Positions 39,830 through 49,626 of a DNA stretch of 64,000 nt are shown piece after piece; the stretch's first letter is position 1, and the number at the start of each line of letters is the position of its first letter. Source of the DNA: Cellulomonas alba (GTDB taxonomy: Bacteria; Actinomycetota; Actinomycetes; Actinomycetales; Cellulomonadaceae). Below the pieces are notes generated by a model. It ran no database searches and had not been told where the DNA came from. It worked only from the letters and a program-made list of their open reading frames with translations. The stretch spans positions 236,656 through 300,655 of the forward strand of contig NZ_JAUCGQ010000003.1 in assembly GCF_030362835.1 (NCBI RefSeq), given 5' to 3'. The translations under genes were made by a program, and so were the position numbers.

Positions 39830-39835
39830 TAGGCT
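39830..39835 (+). promoter_or_regulatory. -10 box for near-leaderless ctaA transcript
   Basis: TAGGCT with seven bases to the GTG at 39843. Confidence 0.45.
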
Positions 39836-39842
39836 GGTCACC

Positions 39843-40835
39843 GTGAGCTCCGCACCCGTGACCGCCGCGCGCCCGACGAAGCCCGCGCCGTGGCGCGTCC
39901 GGTTGCACGACGCGGTCGCCCGGTGGCGCGAGCGGTGGACCCTCGCGGCGGTGACCGCGAACCTGCTCGGCCAGATCGTCATCGTCGGCACCGGCGGCGC
40001 GGTCCGCCTCACGGCGTCCGGCCTCGGGTGCTCGACGTGGCCGCAGTGCACGCCCGGTCAGTTCACGCCCGAGGTGCACGACGCGACCTCGTTCCACCCG
40101 TTCGTGGAGTTCGGCAACCGCACCGTCTCTGTCCTGCTGATGGTCGTCGCGGTCGCCGTCGCCGTGCTCGTGACGGGCGACCGCCGCCGGCCGAGGTCGT
40201 ACCGCTGGCTCGGCCTCGTCCCGGTGATCGGCGTCTTCGTGCAGGCCGTCGTCGGCGGCCTCACCGTGCTGTTCGACCTCAACCCGGTGCTCGTGTCGAG
40301 CCACATGCTCATCTCGATGGGGCTCGTGGCGCTGTCCATGTGGCTGCTCGTGCGGGCACGGGAGGGGGACGAGCCGCCCGTCGCGCTCGTCGACCGCTCG
40401 GTGCGCACGCTCGAGCACGCGCTGTGGGCTCTGGCCGTCGTCGTCCTCGTGCTCGGGGTCGTGACGACCGGCGCGGGCCCGCACTCGGGCGACGAGCAGG
40501 TCGGCTACCGCTACGCCGTCGACCCGTACACGGTCGCGAAGGTCCATGCGGCGTCGGTGTGGCTGTTCGTCATCGTGCTGGCGGCGATGCTGTGGCGGAT
40601 GTGGCGCACCGGCGTGCGCGACCGCCCGTGGACCGTCGCGCTCGTGCTCGCCGGGCTGACGCTCGGCCAGGGAACGATCGGGTACGTGCAGCTCTACACC
40701 GGCCTGCCGATCGCGCTCGTCAACCTGCACCTCGTGGGCGCGGCGTGCCTGACCGCGGGCGTCGTGTCGGTGACCGGCGCGCTCCGCACGCGCGGGCCCC
40801 GGATCACCCGCGCCGACGCGGTCGTCGCCCCCTGA
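39843..40835 (+). CDS. ctaA: Heme A synthase (COX15/CtaA family)
   Basis: 330-residue membrane enzyme that oxidises the C8 methyl of haem O to give haem A for cytochrome c oxidase. About eight helices in two four-helix halves. Diagnostic features: GTGGAVRLTASGLGCSTWPQCTPGQFTP with the paired Cys on the outer face, HPFVEFGNRTVSVLL, SSHMLISMGLVALS, TTGAGPHSGDEQVGYR and VKVHAASVWLF-like region supplying haem His ligands. Together with the SURF1 homologue it shows an aa3-type oxidase in this organism. CtaB is not in the window. Confidence 0.93.
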   Translation: MSSAPVTAARPTKPAPWRVRLHDAVARWRERWTLAAVTANLLGQIVIVGTGGAVRLTASGLGCSTWPQCTPGQFTPEVHDATSFHPFVEFGNRTVSVLLMVVAVAVAVLVTGDRRRPRSYRWLGLVPVIGVFVQAVVGGLTVLFDLNPVLVSSHMLISMGLVALSMWLLVRAREGDEPPVALVDRSVRTLEHALWALAVVVLVLGVVTTGAGPHSGDEQVGYRYAVDPYTVAKVHAASVWLFVIVLAAMLWRMWRTGVRDRPWTVALVLAGLTLGQGTIGYVQLYTGLPIALVNLHLVGAACLTAGVVSVTGALRTRGPRITRADAVVAP

Positions 40836-40897
40836 CGTCGGACCGGGACGCCGGCGCCCCGGTCCGGGTCGGACCCCCGAGCGAGGAGGACGTGCGC

Positions 40898-42916
40898 GTG
40901 CAGCAGACCGCCGTCGAGCAGCGGCACCTCGACGCGATGTACGCGCGCCTCGACGCGGAGCAGGCGCGCCTCGCCGCCGAGGTGGGCGAGGTCCAGCGGG
41001 ACGCCTCGGACGACCTGCGCGAGGTCCGGCTCGCCCTGCTGAACCGGCGGTCGGCCACGCTGCGTGCGGCGGACCACCACGTCTGCTTCGGCCGGATCGA
41101 CCGCACCGACGGTACGGCCCTGCACCTCGGGCGCGTGGGTCTCACCGGCGCCGACGGCGAGGCGCTCCTCGTCGACTGGCGCGCCGACGCCGCCCGTCCG
41201 TTCTACGCGGCGACGCCGGCGAGCCCCGAGGGCCTGCGCCGCCGACGCCACCTGACGTCGAGCGGCCGCACGGTCACCGGAGTGAGCGACGAGCTGCGCG
41301 ACGGCAGCGCGCCCGGGCCGGACGACGTCGTCGGCGACGGCCCGCTGCTCGACGCGCTCACGGCACGCCGCACCGGCCGCATGGCCGAGGTCGTCGCGAC
41401 GCTGCAGGCCGAGCAGGACGCGGTGGTCCGCTCACCCCACCGCGGCGTGACGGTCGTCGAGGGCGGGCCCGGCACCGGCAAGACGGTCGTCGCGCTGCAC
41501 CGCGCGGCGTACGTGCTCGCGATGTTCGACGAGGCGCGCGCCGACGGGGTCCTCGTGCTCGGCCCCAACCCGCGGTTCCTCGACCACATCTCCGAGGTGC
41601 TGCCCTCGCTCGGCGAGAACGACGTGGTGCTCAGCACCCCGACGGCCCTCCTGTCCGACGATCTCGCCGCGAGCATCGGTCGCGCGGTGCCGAGCGCCAC
41701 CGCGCGCGCTCACCGGCGGCTCGGCTCGGCCCGCCAGGCGACCCTCGTCGCGGACGCCCTCCGGGCCCGGCAGGCGCCGGTCGGCACGCTCACGGTGCTC
41801 ATCGACGGCGACCGCATCACGCTCGACGCCGCCACGCTCGCCGAGATCCGTGCGACGGCGCAGGCCTCCGAGCTGCCGCACAACCAGGCACGCGACCTGT
41901 TCCGGGAGCTCGTCGCCGACGCGCTGGCGGACGAGGTCCAGCTCCGTGCCCGCGTGTTCCTGGCGCGCATGGACGAGGACATGGAGGTCCTGACGGGCGG
42001 CCTCGACGTCGAGCGGGCGGTCGCGTCCGACCTCGCACGGCTCGGCTACGCGGCCGACGAGGGCGGCGCGTACGGCCACCGAGCCGCGGTCGCCGAGCTG
42101 GACCCGCAGGCGCTCCGCGAGGCGCTCGTCGACGACCCCGCGGTCGACGCCGCGGTCGAGCGAGCATGGCCGCGGCTGACCCCCGCCGACGTGGTTGCCG
42201 ACGTCGTCCCCGGCGTGCGCCGCTGGACGGATGCGCACCTGCCGCTGCTGGACGAGGCTGCGCACCTGCTCGACGGCCCGCCGGAGCGGACGTTCGGGCA
42301 CGTCGTGGTCGACGAGGCGCAGGAGCTGACGCCGATGCAGTGGCGCGCGGTGCTCCGGCGCTGCCCCGCGCGGAGCATGACGATCGTCGGCGACCTCGCG
42401 CAGGCGGGCCCCGCGACCGCCGCGACGACGTGGCGCCAGGCGCTGGGCGACGTCGCGCGTCACGCCGAGGTCCGCACGCTCACCGTCTGCTACCGCACCA
42501 CGGCCGAGGTGCTCGCCGAGGCCGAGCCCCTCCTCGCGTCCATCGCGCCGGACCAGCCCCGCTCGCGCGCGCTCCGTACGGGCCCCCCGCCGCGGCACAG
42601 CCACGCCGCGGGCGCCCTCACGGACGCCGTGCTCGCGGAGGCCGGTCGTGAGGCGACGGCGGGCGGCCTGGTCGGGGTCGTCGCTCCCGACGACGTCGCC
42701 GACGCGCTGGCCTCAGCCCTCGCCGGGGTCGACGGTGTGCGCGTCGTGCCGGTCTCCCAGGTGCGGGGCCTCGAGTTCGACGCCGCGATCGTCGTCGACC
42801 CCGTCGGCATCCGCGCGGCTCGCGAGAGCGGCGACCGCGATCTGTACGTCGCCCTGACGCGACCGACGTCGCGGCTCGTCATCGTCGAGCCGCAGCCGCC
42901 CGCCTCGCCGGCGTGA
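40898..42916 (+). CDS. HelD/HelR-like superfamily I helicase (RNA polymerase-associated)
   Basis: 672-residue UvrD-like ATPase. N-terminal coiled-coil segment EQRHLDAMYARLDAEQARLAAEV as in HelD/HelR, then FGRIDRTDGTALHLGRVGL and LLVDWRADAARPFY, which are characteristic of this group rather than DNA-repair UvrD. Walker A VEGGPGTGKTVVALHRAAYVL, HVVVDEAQELTPMQWR, GDLAQAG, and C-terminal VSQVRGLEFDAAIV and YVALTRPTSRLVIV. HelR proteins remove stalled or rifampicin-bound RNA polymerase. The GTG at 40898 is chosen because AGGAGGA lies eight bases upstream; the GTG at 40892 would be too close. Confidence 0.83.
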   Translation: MQQTAVEQRHLDAMYARLDAEQARLAAEVGEVQRDASDDLREVRLALLNRRSATLRAADHHVCFGRIDRTDGTALHLGRVGLTGADGEALLVDWRADAARPFYAATPASPEGLRRRRHLTSSGRTVTGVSDELRDGSAPGPDDVVGDGPLLDALTARRTGRMAEVVATLQAEQDAVVRSPHRGVTVVEGGPGTGKTVVALHRAAYVLAMFDEARADGVLVLGPNPRFLDHISEVLPSLGENDVVLSTPTALLSDDLAASIGRAVPSATARAHRRLGSARQATLVADALRARQAPVGTLTVLIDGDRITLDAATLAEIRATAQASELPHNQARDLFRELVADALADEVQLRARVFLARMDEDMEVLTGGLDVERAVASDLARLGYAADEGGAYGHRAAVAELDPQALREALVDDPAVDAAVERAWPRLTPADVVADVVPGVRRWTDAHLPLLDEAAHLLDGPPERTFGHVVVDEAQELTPMQWRAVLRRCPARSMTIVGDLAQAGPATAATTWRQALGDVARHAEVRTLTVCYRTTAEVLAEAEPLLASIAPDQPRSRALRTGPPPRHSHAAGALTDAVLAEAGREATAGGLVGVVAPDDVADALASALAGVDGVRVVPVSQVRGLEFDAAIVVDPVGIRAARESGDRDLYVALTRPTSRLVIVEPQPPASPA

Positions 42917-42945
42917 CGTCCCGCGCGGGACGGCGCGCCCGCGTC

Positions 42946-42951
42946 TAGCGT
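42946..42951 (+). promoter_or_regulatory. -10-like box upstream of the prp operon
   Basis: TAGCGT in the gap after the helicase gene. A transcript from here would have a leader of about 110 bases that includes the duplicated 30-bp element. Confidence 0.35.
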
Positions 42952-42980
42952 GGGCTCGCGCGACCTCCCCGGGGTCGCGC

Positions 42981-43040
42981 ACCCGCACGGCCGCGGCCCG
43001 CCGCGACCGCACCCGCATGGCCGCGGCCCGCCGCGACCCC
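42981..43040. repeat. 30-bp tandem duplication in prpC leader
   Basis: Two adjacent copies, 42981-43010 and 43011-43040, differ at two positions (28/30 identical). The core is GGCCGCGGCCCGCCGCGACC. It lies in the predicted 5' leader of prpC. It might be a duplicated regulator site or a slippage product. Confidence 0.7.
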
Positions 43041-43067
43041 GCATCCGTCACCGGCGATGGAGGCACG

Positions 43068-44189
43068 ATGACCGAGATCCACAAGGGCCTCGCAGGCGTG
43101 GTCGTCGACACGACCGCGATCTCGTCGGTCGACCCCGAGACGAGCACGCTGCTGTACCGCGGATACCCCGCCGACCAGCTCGCCGAGCACTGCTCGTTCG
43201 AGGAGGTCGCGCACCTGCTCTGGCTCGGCGAGCTCCCGACGCCCGACGAGCTCGCGGACCTCCAGACCCGTGGCCGCTCGTACCGCGCGCTGCCGGCGGA
43301 GGTCGTCGAGGCCGTGCTCGCGCTGCCGACGACCTGCCACCCGATGGACGTCGTGCGCACCGCCGTGAGCGTGATCGGCGCGCACGACCCGACCGCCGAG
43401 GACCCCTCGCGCGAGGCGAACCTCGCCAAGTCGCTGCGCCTGCTCGCGCAGCTGCCCGGCGTCGTGGCGCTCGACCAGCGGCGGCGTCGCGGCGAGGAGC
43501 CGGTGCCCGCGCGGGACGACCTCGGCTACGCGGAGAACGCGCTGTGGATGACCTTCGGCGAGGTGCCCGACCCGGTCGTCGTCCGGGCGTTCGAGGTGTC
43601 GATGATCCTGTACGCCGAGCACTCGTTCAACGCGTCGACGTTCACCGCTCGCGTCATCGCATCGACGCTCGCCGACCTGCACTCGGCCGTCACGGGCGCG
43701 GTCGGCGCGCTCAAGGGTGCGCTGCACGGGGGCGCGAACGAGGCCGTCATGGCGACGTTCGCGCAGATCGGCTCCGCCGACCGAGCCGCGGAGTGGCTCG
43801 ACGGCGAGCTCGCCGCCAAGCGCAAGGTCATGGGGTTCGGGCACCGCGTCTACAAGAACGGCGACTCCCGCGTGCCGACCATGCGGCGCGCGCTCGACCG
43901 GCTCGTCGACCACTACGACCGACCCGACCTGCTCGAGCTGTACGTCGCGCTCGAGCAGGCGATGGCCGACCGCACCGGGATCCTGCCCAACCTCGACTAC
44001 CCGACCGGACCGGCGTACAACCTGATCGGCTTCGACACCCCCACGTTCACGCCGCTGTTCGCCGCGAGCCGCGTGGTCGGGTGGACGGCGCACGTCATGG
44101 AGCAGCTCGGGTCGAACGCGCTGATCCGGCCGCTCAGCCAGTACGACGGCCCGCCGCGCCGCGAGCTCCCCGCCGCGCGCGCCGACTAG
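43068..44189 (+). CDS. prpC: 2-methylcitrate synthase / citrate synthase PrpC
   Basis: 373-residue citrate-synthase-family enzyme condensing propionyl-CoA with oxaloacetate. Catalytic His residues are in [11 protein letters not shown] and [14 protein letters not shown], and the region [32 protein letters not shown] holds the conserved Asp and Arg. The first residues [30 protein letters not shown] are typical of PrpC. Context with prpD and prpB decides for methylcitrate over citrate synthase. An ATG in frame 51 bases upstream is possible, but the GGAGGC ribosome site favours 43068. Confidence 0.92.
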   Translation: MTEIHKGLAGVVVDTTAISSVDPETSTLLYRGYPADQLAEHCSFEEVAHLLWLGELPTPDELADLQTRGRSYRALPAEVVEAVLALPTTCHPMDVVRTAVSVIGAHDPTAEDPSREANLAKSLRLLAQLPGVVALDQRRRRGEEPVPARDDLGYAENALWMTFGEVPDPVVVRAFEVSMILYAEHSFNASTFTARVIASTLADLHSAVTGAVGALKGALHGGANEAVMATFAQIGSADRAAEWLDGELAAKRKVMGFGHRVYKNGDSRVPTMRRALDRLVDHYDRPDLLELYVALEQAMADRTGILPNLDYPTGPAYNLIGFDTPTFTPLFAASRVVGWTAHVMEQLGSNALIRPLSQYDGPPRRELPAARAD

Positions 44190-44269
44190 CCTCGGCTCGG
44201 CGCCGACGTCCCTGCACGCCGGCGCGAGCCCGCCGCACCGACGCTGCGGCCCGACCCGGACGGAGGCGC

Positions 44270-45799
44270 ATGCCCCGCACCCACCACCTGCGCGTCCACC
44301 CGAGCGCCGACCGGCTCCCCCGCGCCGACCAGCTCGCGTGGGCGATCGCCGAGCTCGCAGCCGACCCGGTGCCCGTGCCGGACGACGTCACCGCGATGAT
44401 CGTCAACCGCGTCATCGACAACGCGGCCGTCACGGCGGCGTCGCTGACCCGTGCCCCCGCGGCGGCAGCGCGCGCCCAGGCGCTCGCCCACCCGCACCCG
44501 GGCGGCAGCCGGCACGGCGCGACGGTCTCCGGTGTCGAGCCCGGCGTGCGGGTCGCACCCGAGTGGGCCGCGTGGGCCAACGGCGTCGCCGTCCGCGAGC
44601 TCGACTTCCACGACACGTTCCTCGCGGCGGACTACTCGCACCCGGCCGACAACATCCCGCCACTGGTCGCGGTCGCGCAGCACACAGGCCGGACGGGTGC
44701 CGACCTGGTGCGGGCGATCGCGACGGCGTACGAGGTCCAGGTCGACCTCGTCCGGGCGATCAGCCTGCACAAGCACCGCATCGACCACGTCGCGCACCTC
44801 GGCCCGTCGGTCGCCGCGGGCCTCGGCACGCTCCTCGGGCTGCCGCCCGAGGTGACGTTCCACGCGGTGGGCCAGGCGCTGCACACCACGACGGCGACGC
44901 GGCAGTCCCGCAAGGGCGAGATCTCGAGCTGGAAGGCGTACGCGCCGGCGTTCGCGGGCAAGGTCGCGATCGAGGCCGTCGACCGCGCCATGCGGGGCGA
45001 GACGTCGCCGAACCCGATCTGGGAGGGCGAGGACGGCGTGGTCGCGTGGCTGCTCGACGGGCCGGACGCGTCGTACGACGTCCCGCTGCCGGGCGCGGGC
45101 GAGCCGAGGACGGCGATCCTCGACACCTACACCAAGCAGCACTCCGCCGAGTACCAGGCGCAGGCGCTCATCGACCTCGCCCGCCGGCTGCACCGCGAGC
45201 GCCCCGACCTCGCGGACCCGGCGAACGTCGCGTCGATCCTCATCCGTACGTCGCACCACACGCACCACGTGATCGGCTCGGGCGCGAACGACCCGCAGAA
45301 GTACGACCCGACGGCGTCGCGCGAGACGCTCGACCACTCGATCCCGTACATCTTCACGGTCGCGCTGCAGGACGGGACGTGGCACCACGTCGACTCGTAC
45401 GCGCCCGAGCGTGCCGGCCGCCCGGACACGGTCGCGCTGTGGCACAAGGTCACGACGACCGAGGACCCCGCGTGGACCGCCCGCTACCACGCGGCCGACC
45501 CGGCCGAGCGCGGCTACGGCGGCCGCGTCGAGGTCACGACGACGAGCGGCGAGGTCGTGGCCGCCGAGCTCGCGGTCGCCGACGCGCACCCGCTCGGCGC
45601 GCACCCGTTCGCACGCGACGACTACGTCGGCAAGCTCCGGACGCTCGCCGTCGGCGCTCTCGACGACGCCGAGGTCGACCGCTTCCTCGACGTCGCGCAG
45701 CGGCTGCCGGACCTGCGGCCCGACGAGCTCGGGGGCCTCACGGTCGTCGCGCGCCCCGGCCTTCTCGACGCGAGCTCCACGCCTGAAGGGCTGTTCTGA
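44270..45799 (+). CDS. prpD: 2-methylcitrate dehydratase PrpD
   Basis: 509-residue MmgE/PrpD-family dehydratase converting 2-methylcitrate to 2-methyl-cis-aconitate. Characteristic segments: [53 protein letters not shown], and [50 protein letters not shown] precedes the ATG by five bases. It is 80 bases downstream of prpC and shares one base with prpB (TGATG). Confidence 0.92.
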   Translation: MPRTHHLRVHPSADRLPRADQLAWAIAELAADPVPVPDDVTAMIVNRVIDNAAVTAASLTRAPAAAARAQALAHPHPGGSRHGATVSGVEPGVRVAPEWAAWANGVAVRELDFHDTFLAADYSHPADNIPPLVAVAQHTGRTGADLVRAIATAYEVQVDLVRAISLHKHRIDHVAHLGPSVAAGLGTLLGLPPEVTFHAVGQALHTTTATRQSRKGEISSWKAYAPAFAGKVAIEAVDRAMRGETSPNPIWEGEDGVVAWLLDGPDASYDVPLPGAGEPRTAILDTYTKQHSAEYQAQALIDLARRLHRERPDLADPANVASILIRTSHHTHHVIGSGANDPQKYDPTASRETLDHSIPYIFTVALQDGTWHHVDSYAPERAGRPDTVALWHKVTTTEDPAWTARYHAADPAERGYGGRVEVTTTSGEVVAAELAVADAHPLGAHPFARDDYVGKLRTLAVGALDDAEVDRFLDVAQRLPDLRPDELGGLTVVARPGLLDASSTPEGLF

Positions 45800-46692
45800 T
45801 GCTGTACGCGACCACGCCGGCGGCCGACAAGCGCCGCATCTTCCGCGACGCGCTCGCGTCCGGCCGCCTGCTCCGCCTGCCGGGGGCGTTCAACCCGCTG
45901 TCGGCGCGCCTGATCGAGAGCAAGGGGTTCGACGGCGTCTACGTCTCGGGCGCGGTCCTGTCCGCCGACCTCGGGCTGCCCGACATCGGCCTGACGACCG
46001 CGACCGAGGTCACCGCGCGCGCCGGGCAGATCGCGCGCATGACGAACCTGCCCGCGCTCGTCGACGCGGACACCGGCTTCGGCGAGCCGATGAACGTCGC
46101 GCGCACGGTCCAGGGGCTCGAGGACGCGGGCCTCGCGGGGTGCCACATCGAGGACCAGGTGAACCCGAAGCGCTGCGGGCACCTCGACGGGAAGGACGTC
46201 GTCGACGACGAGACCGCGCTGCGCCGCATCCGTGCCGCGGTCGACGGGCGGCGCGACCCCGACTTCCTCGTGGTCGCCCGCACCGACGCGCGCGCGGTGA
46301 TGGGGCTCGACGCGGCGATCGACCGTGCGCGTGCCCTGGTGGACGCGGGTGCCGACGCGGTGTTCCCCGAGGCCCTCGCCGGTCCCGAGGAGTTCGCGGC
46401 GTTCCGCGCCGCGCTCGACGTGCCGCTCCTGGCGAACATGACGGAGTTCGGCAAGGGCCGGCTCCTCACCGCGCAGCAGCTGACCGACCTCGGCATGAAC
46501 ATCGTGATCTACCCGGTCACGCTGCTGCGACTCGCCATGGGGGCCGCGTCCGCGGGCCTCGACGAGATCCTCGAGTCGGGCACGCAGGAGGGGCTGCTCG
46601 ACCGGATGCAGACCCGGGCGCAGCTCTACGACCTGCTCGACTACGCGGCCTACGGCCACTTCGACGAGGGCGTCTTCAACTTCCGCCTGTAG
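45799..46692 (+). CDS. prpB: 2-methylisocitrate lyase PrpB
   Basis: 297-residue isocitrate-lyase-superfamily enzyme that cleaves 2-methylisocitrate to pyruvate and succinate, completing propionate breakdown. PKRCGHLDGK (123-132) carries catalytic Cys126. VDADTGFGEPMNVARTV binds Mg, and HIEDQVNPKRCGH is the PrpB signature. It ends VFNFRL. Starts on the last base of the prpD stop. The order prpC-prpD-prpB differs from the prpD-prpB-prpC order of many actinobacteria. Confidence 0.94.
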   Translation: MLYATTPAADKRRIFRDALASGRLLRLPGAFNPLSARLIESKGFDGVYVSGAVLSADLGLPDIGLTTATEVTARAGQIARMTNLPALVDADTGFGEPMNVARTVQGLEDAGLAGCHIEDQVNPKRCGHLDGKDVVDDETALRRIRAAVDGRRDPDFLVVARTDARAVMGLDAAIDRARALVDAGADAVFPEALAGPEEFAAFRAALDVPLLANMTEFGKGRLLTAQQLTDLGMNIVIYPVTLLRLAMGAASAGLDEILESGTQEGLLDRMQTRAQLYDLLDYAAYGHFDEGVFNFRL

Positions 46693-46747
46693 CGAAGCCG
46701 CGGCGATCCGGCCGGAAACCGTCTTGGGGTGTGTCAGAGGTCACATC

Positions 46748-46753
46748 TAGCCT
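46748..46753 (+). promoter_or_regulatory. -10 box for near-leaderless DrrA-type transcript
   Basis: TAGCCT with seven bases to the ATG at 46761. Confidence 0.45.
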
Positions 46754-46760
46754 CGCAACC

Positions 46761-47744
46761 ATGACCGACGCGATCGTGGCCAGAGGACTGGTCAAGAAGT
46801 ACAAGGACGTGACGGCGCTCGACGGCGTGGACCTCGTCGTGCCCACGGGCTCCGTGCTCGGGCTGCTCGGCCCGAACGGGGCGGGCAAGACGACGACCGT
46901 GCGCATCCTCACGACGCTCCTGCGGCCGGACGCGGGCAGCGCCGAGGTCGCGGGGGTCGACGTGCTGGCGCGGCCGTCCGCCGTGCGCCGCAAGATCGGC
47001 CTCTCGGGCCAGTACGCGGCCGTGGACGAGTACCTCACGGGGTACGAGAACCTCGAGATGGTCGGGCGGCTCTACCACCTCGGCCGCAAACGAGCGCAGG
47101 CGCGGGCGCGCGAGCTGCTCGCGTCCTTCCGGCTCGAGGACGCCGCGGACCGGCCCGCCCGCACCTACTCGGGCGGCATGCGTCGCCGCCTCGACCTGGC
47201 CGGTGCGCTCGTCGCCGACCCACCGGTGCTCTTCCTCGACGAGCCGACCACCGGGCTCGACCCGCGCGGCCGCACGGACATGTGGGACGTGATCCAGACG
47301 CTCGCGAAGGGCGGCACCACCGTCATGCTCACCACGCAGTACCTCGAGGAGGCCGACCTGCTCGCGGACGAGATCGTCGTCATCGACCACGGTCGCGTCA
47401 TCGCGCAGGGCACGTCGGACGAGCTCAAGCGCCAGGTCGGCGGCGAGCGCCTCGAGCTGGTCGTGCAGGACGCGACGCGGCTGGCGCGGGCGCGCGAGGT
47501 GCTCGAGCCGCTGGGCGTCGGGACGCCGACGGTCGACGAAGGACGCCGCGCGTTCGTCATGCCCGTCTCGGGCGGACCCGAGGTGCTGTCGGAGGCGCTG
47601 CGCCGGCTCGAGGCCGAGCAGATCGGGCTCGACGACGTGGGGTTGCGGCGGCCGACGCTCGACGACGTGTTCCTGGCGCTGACGGGACGCGCGACGCAGG
47701 AGGACGAGAACGATCAGCTGGAGACGAGCGGAGCCCGCCGATGA
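46761..47744 (+). CDS. DrrA-type ABC exporter ATP-binding protein
   Basis: 327-residue ATPase of the daunorubicin-resistance exporter group. Walker A LGPNGAGKTTTVRILTTLLRPDAGSAEVAGVDV, KIGLSGQYAAVDEYLTGYENLEM (the DrrA-specific Q-loop region), YSGGMRRRLDLAGAL, LDEPTTGLDPRGR, and TTQYLEEADLLADEI. The C-terminal domain ends FLALTGRATQEDENDQLETSGARR. Stop overlaps the permease start (ATGA). Substrate unknown; no antibiotic biosynthesis genes are next to it. Confidence 0.92.
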   Translation: MTDAIVARGLVKKYKDVTALDGVDLVVPTGSVLGLLGPNGAGKTTTVRILTTLLRPDAGSAEVAGVDVLARPSAVRRKIGLSGQYAAVDEYLTGYENLEMVGRLYHLGRKRAQARARELLASFRLEDAADRPARTYSGGMRRRLDLAGALVADPPVLFLDEPTTGLDPRGRTDMWDVIQTLAKGGTTVMLTTQYLEEADLLADEIVVIDHGRVIAQGTSDELKRQVGGERLELVVQDATRLARAREVLEPLGVGTPTVDEGRRAFVMPVSGGPEVLSEALRRLEAEQIGLDDVGLRRPTLDDVFLALTGRATQEDENDQLETSGARR

Positions 47745-48556
47745 GCGCCCTGACGGTCCTGAGCGACGCCAACGTCGTCGCGAAGCGGAACATCATCAAG
47801 ATCAAGCGCGTGCCGGACCTGCTGGTCTTCACGACGCTCTCGCCGATCATGTTCGTGCTGCTGTTCGCGTACGTGTTCGGGGGCGCGATCTCCGTGCCGG
47901 GCGGCGACGCCGATCCCGAGCTCTACCGCGAGTACCTCATGGCGGGCATCTTCGCCCAGACCGTCATCTTCGGCGCGACGATCACGGGCGCCGGCCTGGC
48001 GGAGGACGTCAAGAAGGGGATCATCGACCGGTTCCGGTCGCTGCCCATGGCACCGTCCGCCGTCCTCACGGGCCGCACGCTGTCCGACGTCGTGAACAAC
48101 GTCCTGGTGCTGATCGTCATGTCGCTGACCGGCCTGCTGGTCGGCTGGCGGATCCACACGTCGTTCTGGGAGGCCGCCGGCGGCTACCTGCTGCTCATCC
48201 TGTTCGCGTACTCCATCTCGTGGGTGTTCGCGTGGATCGGCATGCTCGTGCCGAGCCCCGAGGTCGTGAACAACGCGAGCTTCATCGTGATCTTCCCGCT
48301 CACGTTCATCGCGAACACGTTCGTGCCGCTCGAGAGCCTGCCCGGCCCGCTGCGGACGATCGCGGAGTGGAACCCGGTCTCGACGGTGACGCAGGCGGCG
48401 CGCGAGCTGTTCGGGAACATCCCGCCCGGCACGCCGAAGCCGACGGGCTGGCCGCTGCAGCACCCCGAGCTCTACACGAGCATCTGGGTCCTGGTGTTCC
48501 TGGTGGTCTTCGTGCCGGTGGCGAACGCGCAGTACCGCCACTCGACGAGCCGGTGA
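47741..48556 (+). CDS. DrrB-type ABC-2 permease
   Basis: 271-residue membrane protein with about six helices, partner of the DrrA-type ATPase. Family segments: VVAKRNIIKIKRVPDLLVFTTLSPIMFVLLFAYVFGGAI, GLAEDVKKGIIDRFRSLPMAPSAVLTGR and FIANTFVPLESLPGPLRTIAEWNPVSTVTQAARELFGN. The stop overlaps the GTG of the ABM-like gene. Confidence 0.9.
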   Translation: MSALTVLSDANVVAKRNIIKIKRVPDLLVFTTLSPIMFVLLFAYVFGGAISVPGGDADPELYREYLMAGIFAQTVIFGATITGAGLAEDVKKGIIDRFRSLPMAPSAVLTGRTLSDVVNNVLVLIVMSLTGLLVGWRIHTSFWEAAGGYLLLILFAYSISWVFAWIGMLVPSPEVVNNASFIVIFPLTFIANTFVPLESLPGPLRTIAEWNPVSTVTQAARELFGNIPPGTPKPTGWPLQHPELYTSIWVLVFLVVFVPVANAQYRHSTSR

Positions 48557-49029
48557 GCCCAGCGACGCGCCCCGACGACGTGCCGGGCCGGGTGGGCCGG
48601 CTCGGCCCGTCCGCCCGGCCCGGCGCCGGCGAACGGCACCACCCGGCGTCAGGCGTGCCCGTCCTGCGCAGCTGGCGCGGCTGGATCCGCACCGAGGACC
48701 GCGACTCCTACCGCGCCTACCTCGAGCGCACCGGCCTGCGCGAGTACCGCGAGACGCCCGGGAACCTCGCGGCGGCGCTGCTCTATCGCGACCTCGACGG
48801 CGGCCGCACGGAGGTCCGCACGATCTCCCTGTGGAGCTCGCGGGCGGACATCACGGCGTTCGCGGGCGAGGACATCGGCGCCGCGGTGTTCTACCCGGAG
48901 GACGACCGGTACCTCGTCCAGCGCGAGACCAGGGTCGCGCACCTCGACGTGGCATGGGCCGAGCCGGCGGCCGGGCCCGAGGCGTCGTCAGGGCTCGCTC
49001 GGCCCACCGACGGCCGCCCCGACGCCTGA
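48553..49029 (+). CDS. ABM-like small protein after the DrrAB exporter
   Basis: 158 residues. After a Pro/Gly-rich N-terminal stretch, residues about 36-130 (VLRSWRGWIRTEDRDSYRAYLERTGLREYRETPGN through YLVQRETRVAHLDV) resemble the dimeric alpha/beta-barrel fold of small monooxygenase-like proteins. LWSSRADITAFAGEDIGAAVFYPEDDRYL is the typical second half. Function unknown. The GTG at 48553 overlaps the permease stop; an internal GTG at 48655 would remove the low-complexity N-terminus and is a fair alternative. Confidence 0.68.
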   Translation: MSPATRPDDVPGRVGRLGPSARPGAGERHHPASGVPVLRSWRGWIRTEDRDSYRAYLERTGLREYRETPGNLAAALLYRDLDGGRTEVRTISLWSSRADITAFAGEDIGAAVFYPEDDRYLVQRETRVAHLDVAWAEPAAGPEASSGLARPTDGRPDA

Positions 49030-49037
49030 CGCGTCAG
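49026..49037. repeat. 12-bp palindrome spanning two opposing stop codons
   Basis: CTGACGCGTCAG is a perfect palindrome that holds the TGA stops of the ABM-like gene (plus) and the nudix gene (minus). It leaves four bases between the genes and may help end both transcripts. Confidence 0.6.
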
Positions 49038-49626
49038 CCCTCGACGGGCGCGAGGGTTCCCCACCCGCGGGCGCGCGCCGCCGCTGCGGCGAGGATGCCC
49101 GTCACCGCGGTCGGGCTCTGCAGCCGTCCGGTGAGCGCGGCCTCGACCGCGTCGTCGAGCGGCACCCAGACCGGCACCATCCCGGCCTCCTCGTCCACCC
49201 GCTCGTACCGCTCGCCGTCGGGCACCGGTGTGAGGCCGCGTGCCAGGAAGACGACGATCCGCTCGTCCGAGCCGCCCGGCGTCGTGAAGAACTCCACCAG
49301 GCGCCACCACGAGGCCGCGCGCAGGTCGGCCTCCTCGGCGAGCTCTCGCACGGCGGCCGCGACCGGCGGCTCGCCGTCGACGTCGAGCAGCCCCGCGGGC
49401 GGCTCCCACAGCTCGGCGCGCGCCGGGTGCCGGTACTGCGAGAGCAGCAGCACCCGGTCGTCGTCGTCCAGCGCGACGACCGCGACCGCACCCGGGTGGT
49501 CGACGTACTCGCGGACCACCTGGCTCGCGCCGAGGTCGACGGTGTCGCTGACCAGGTCCCACACCCGCCCCCGGTGGAGCAGCGTGTGCTCCACCACCGG
49601 GTGCTCGGTGGGGCGGTCCGCGACCG

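Noticed and set aside
46761..49029. Antibiotic biosynthesis cluster around the DrrAB-type exporter and ABM-like protein
   Set aside because: No synthase, tailoring or regulatory genes flank them. Neighbours are the prp operon and nudix-pyrG.
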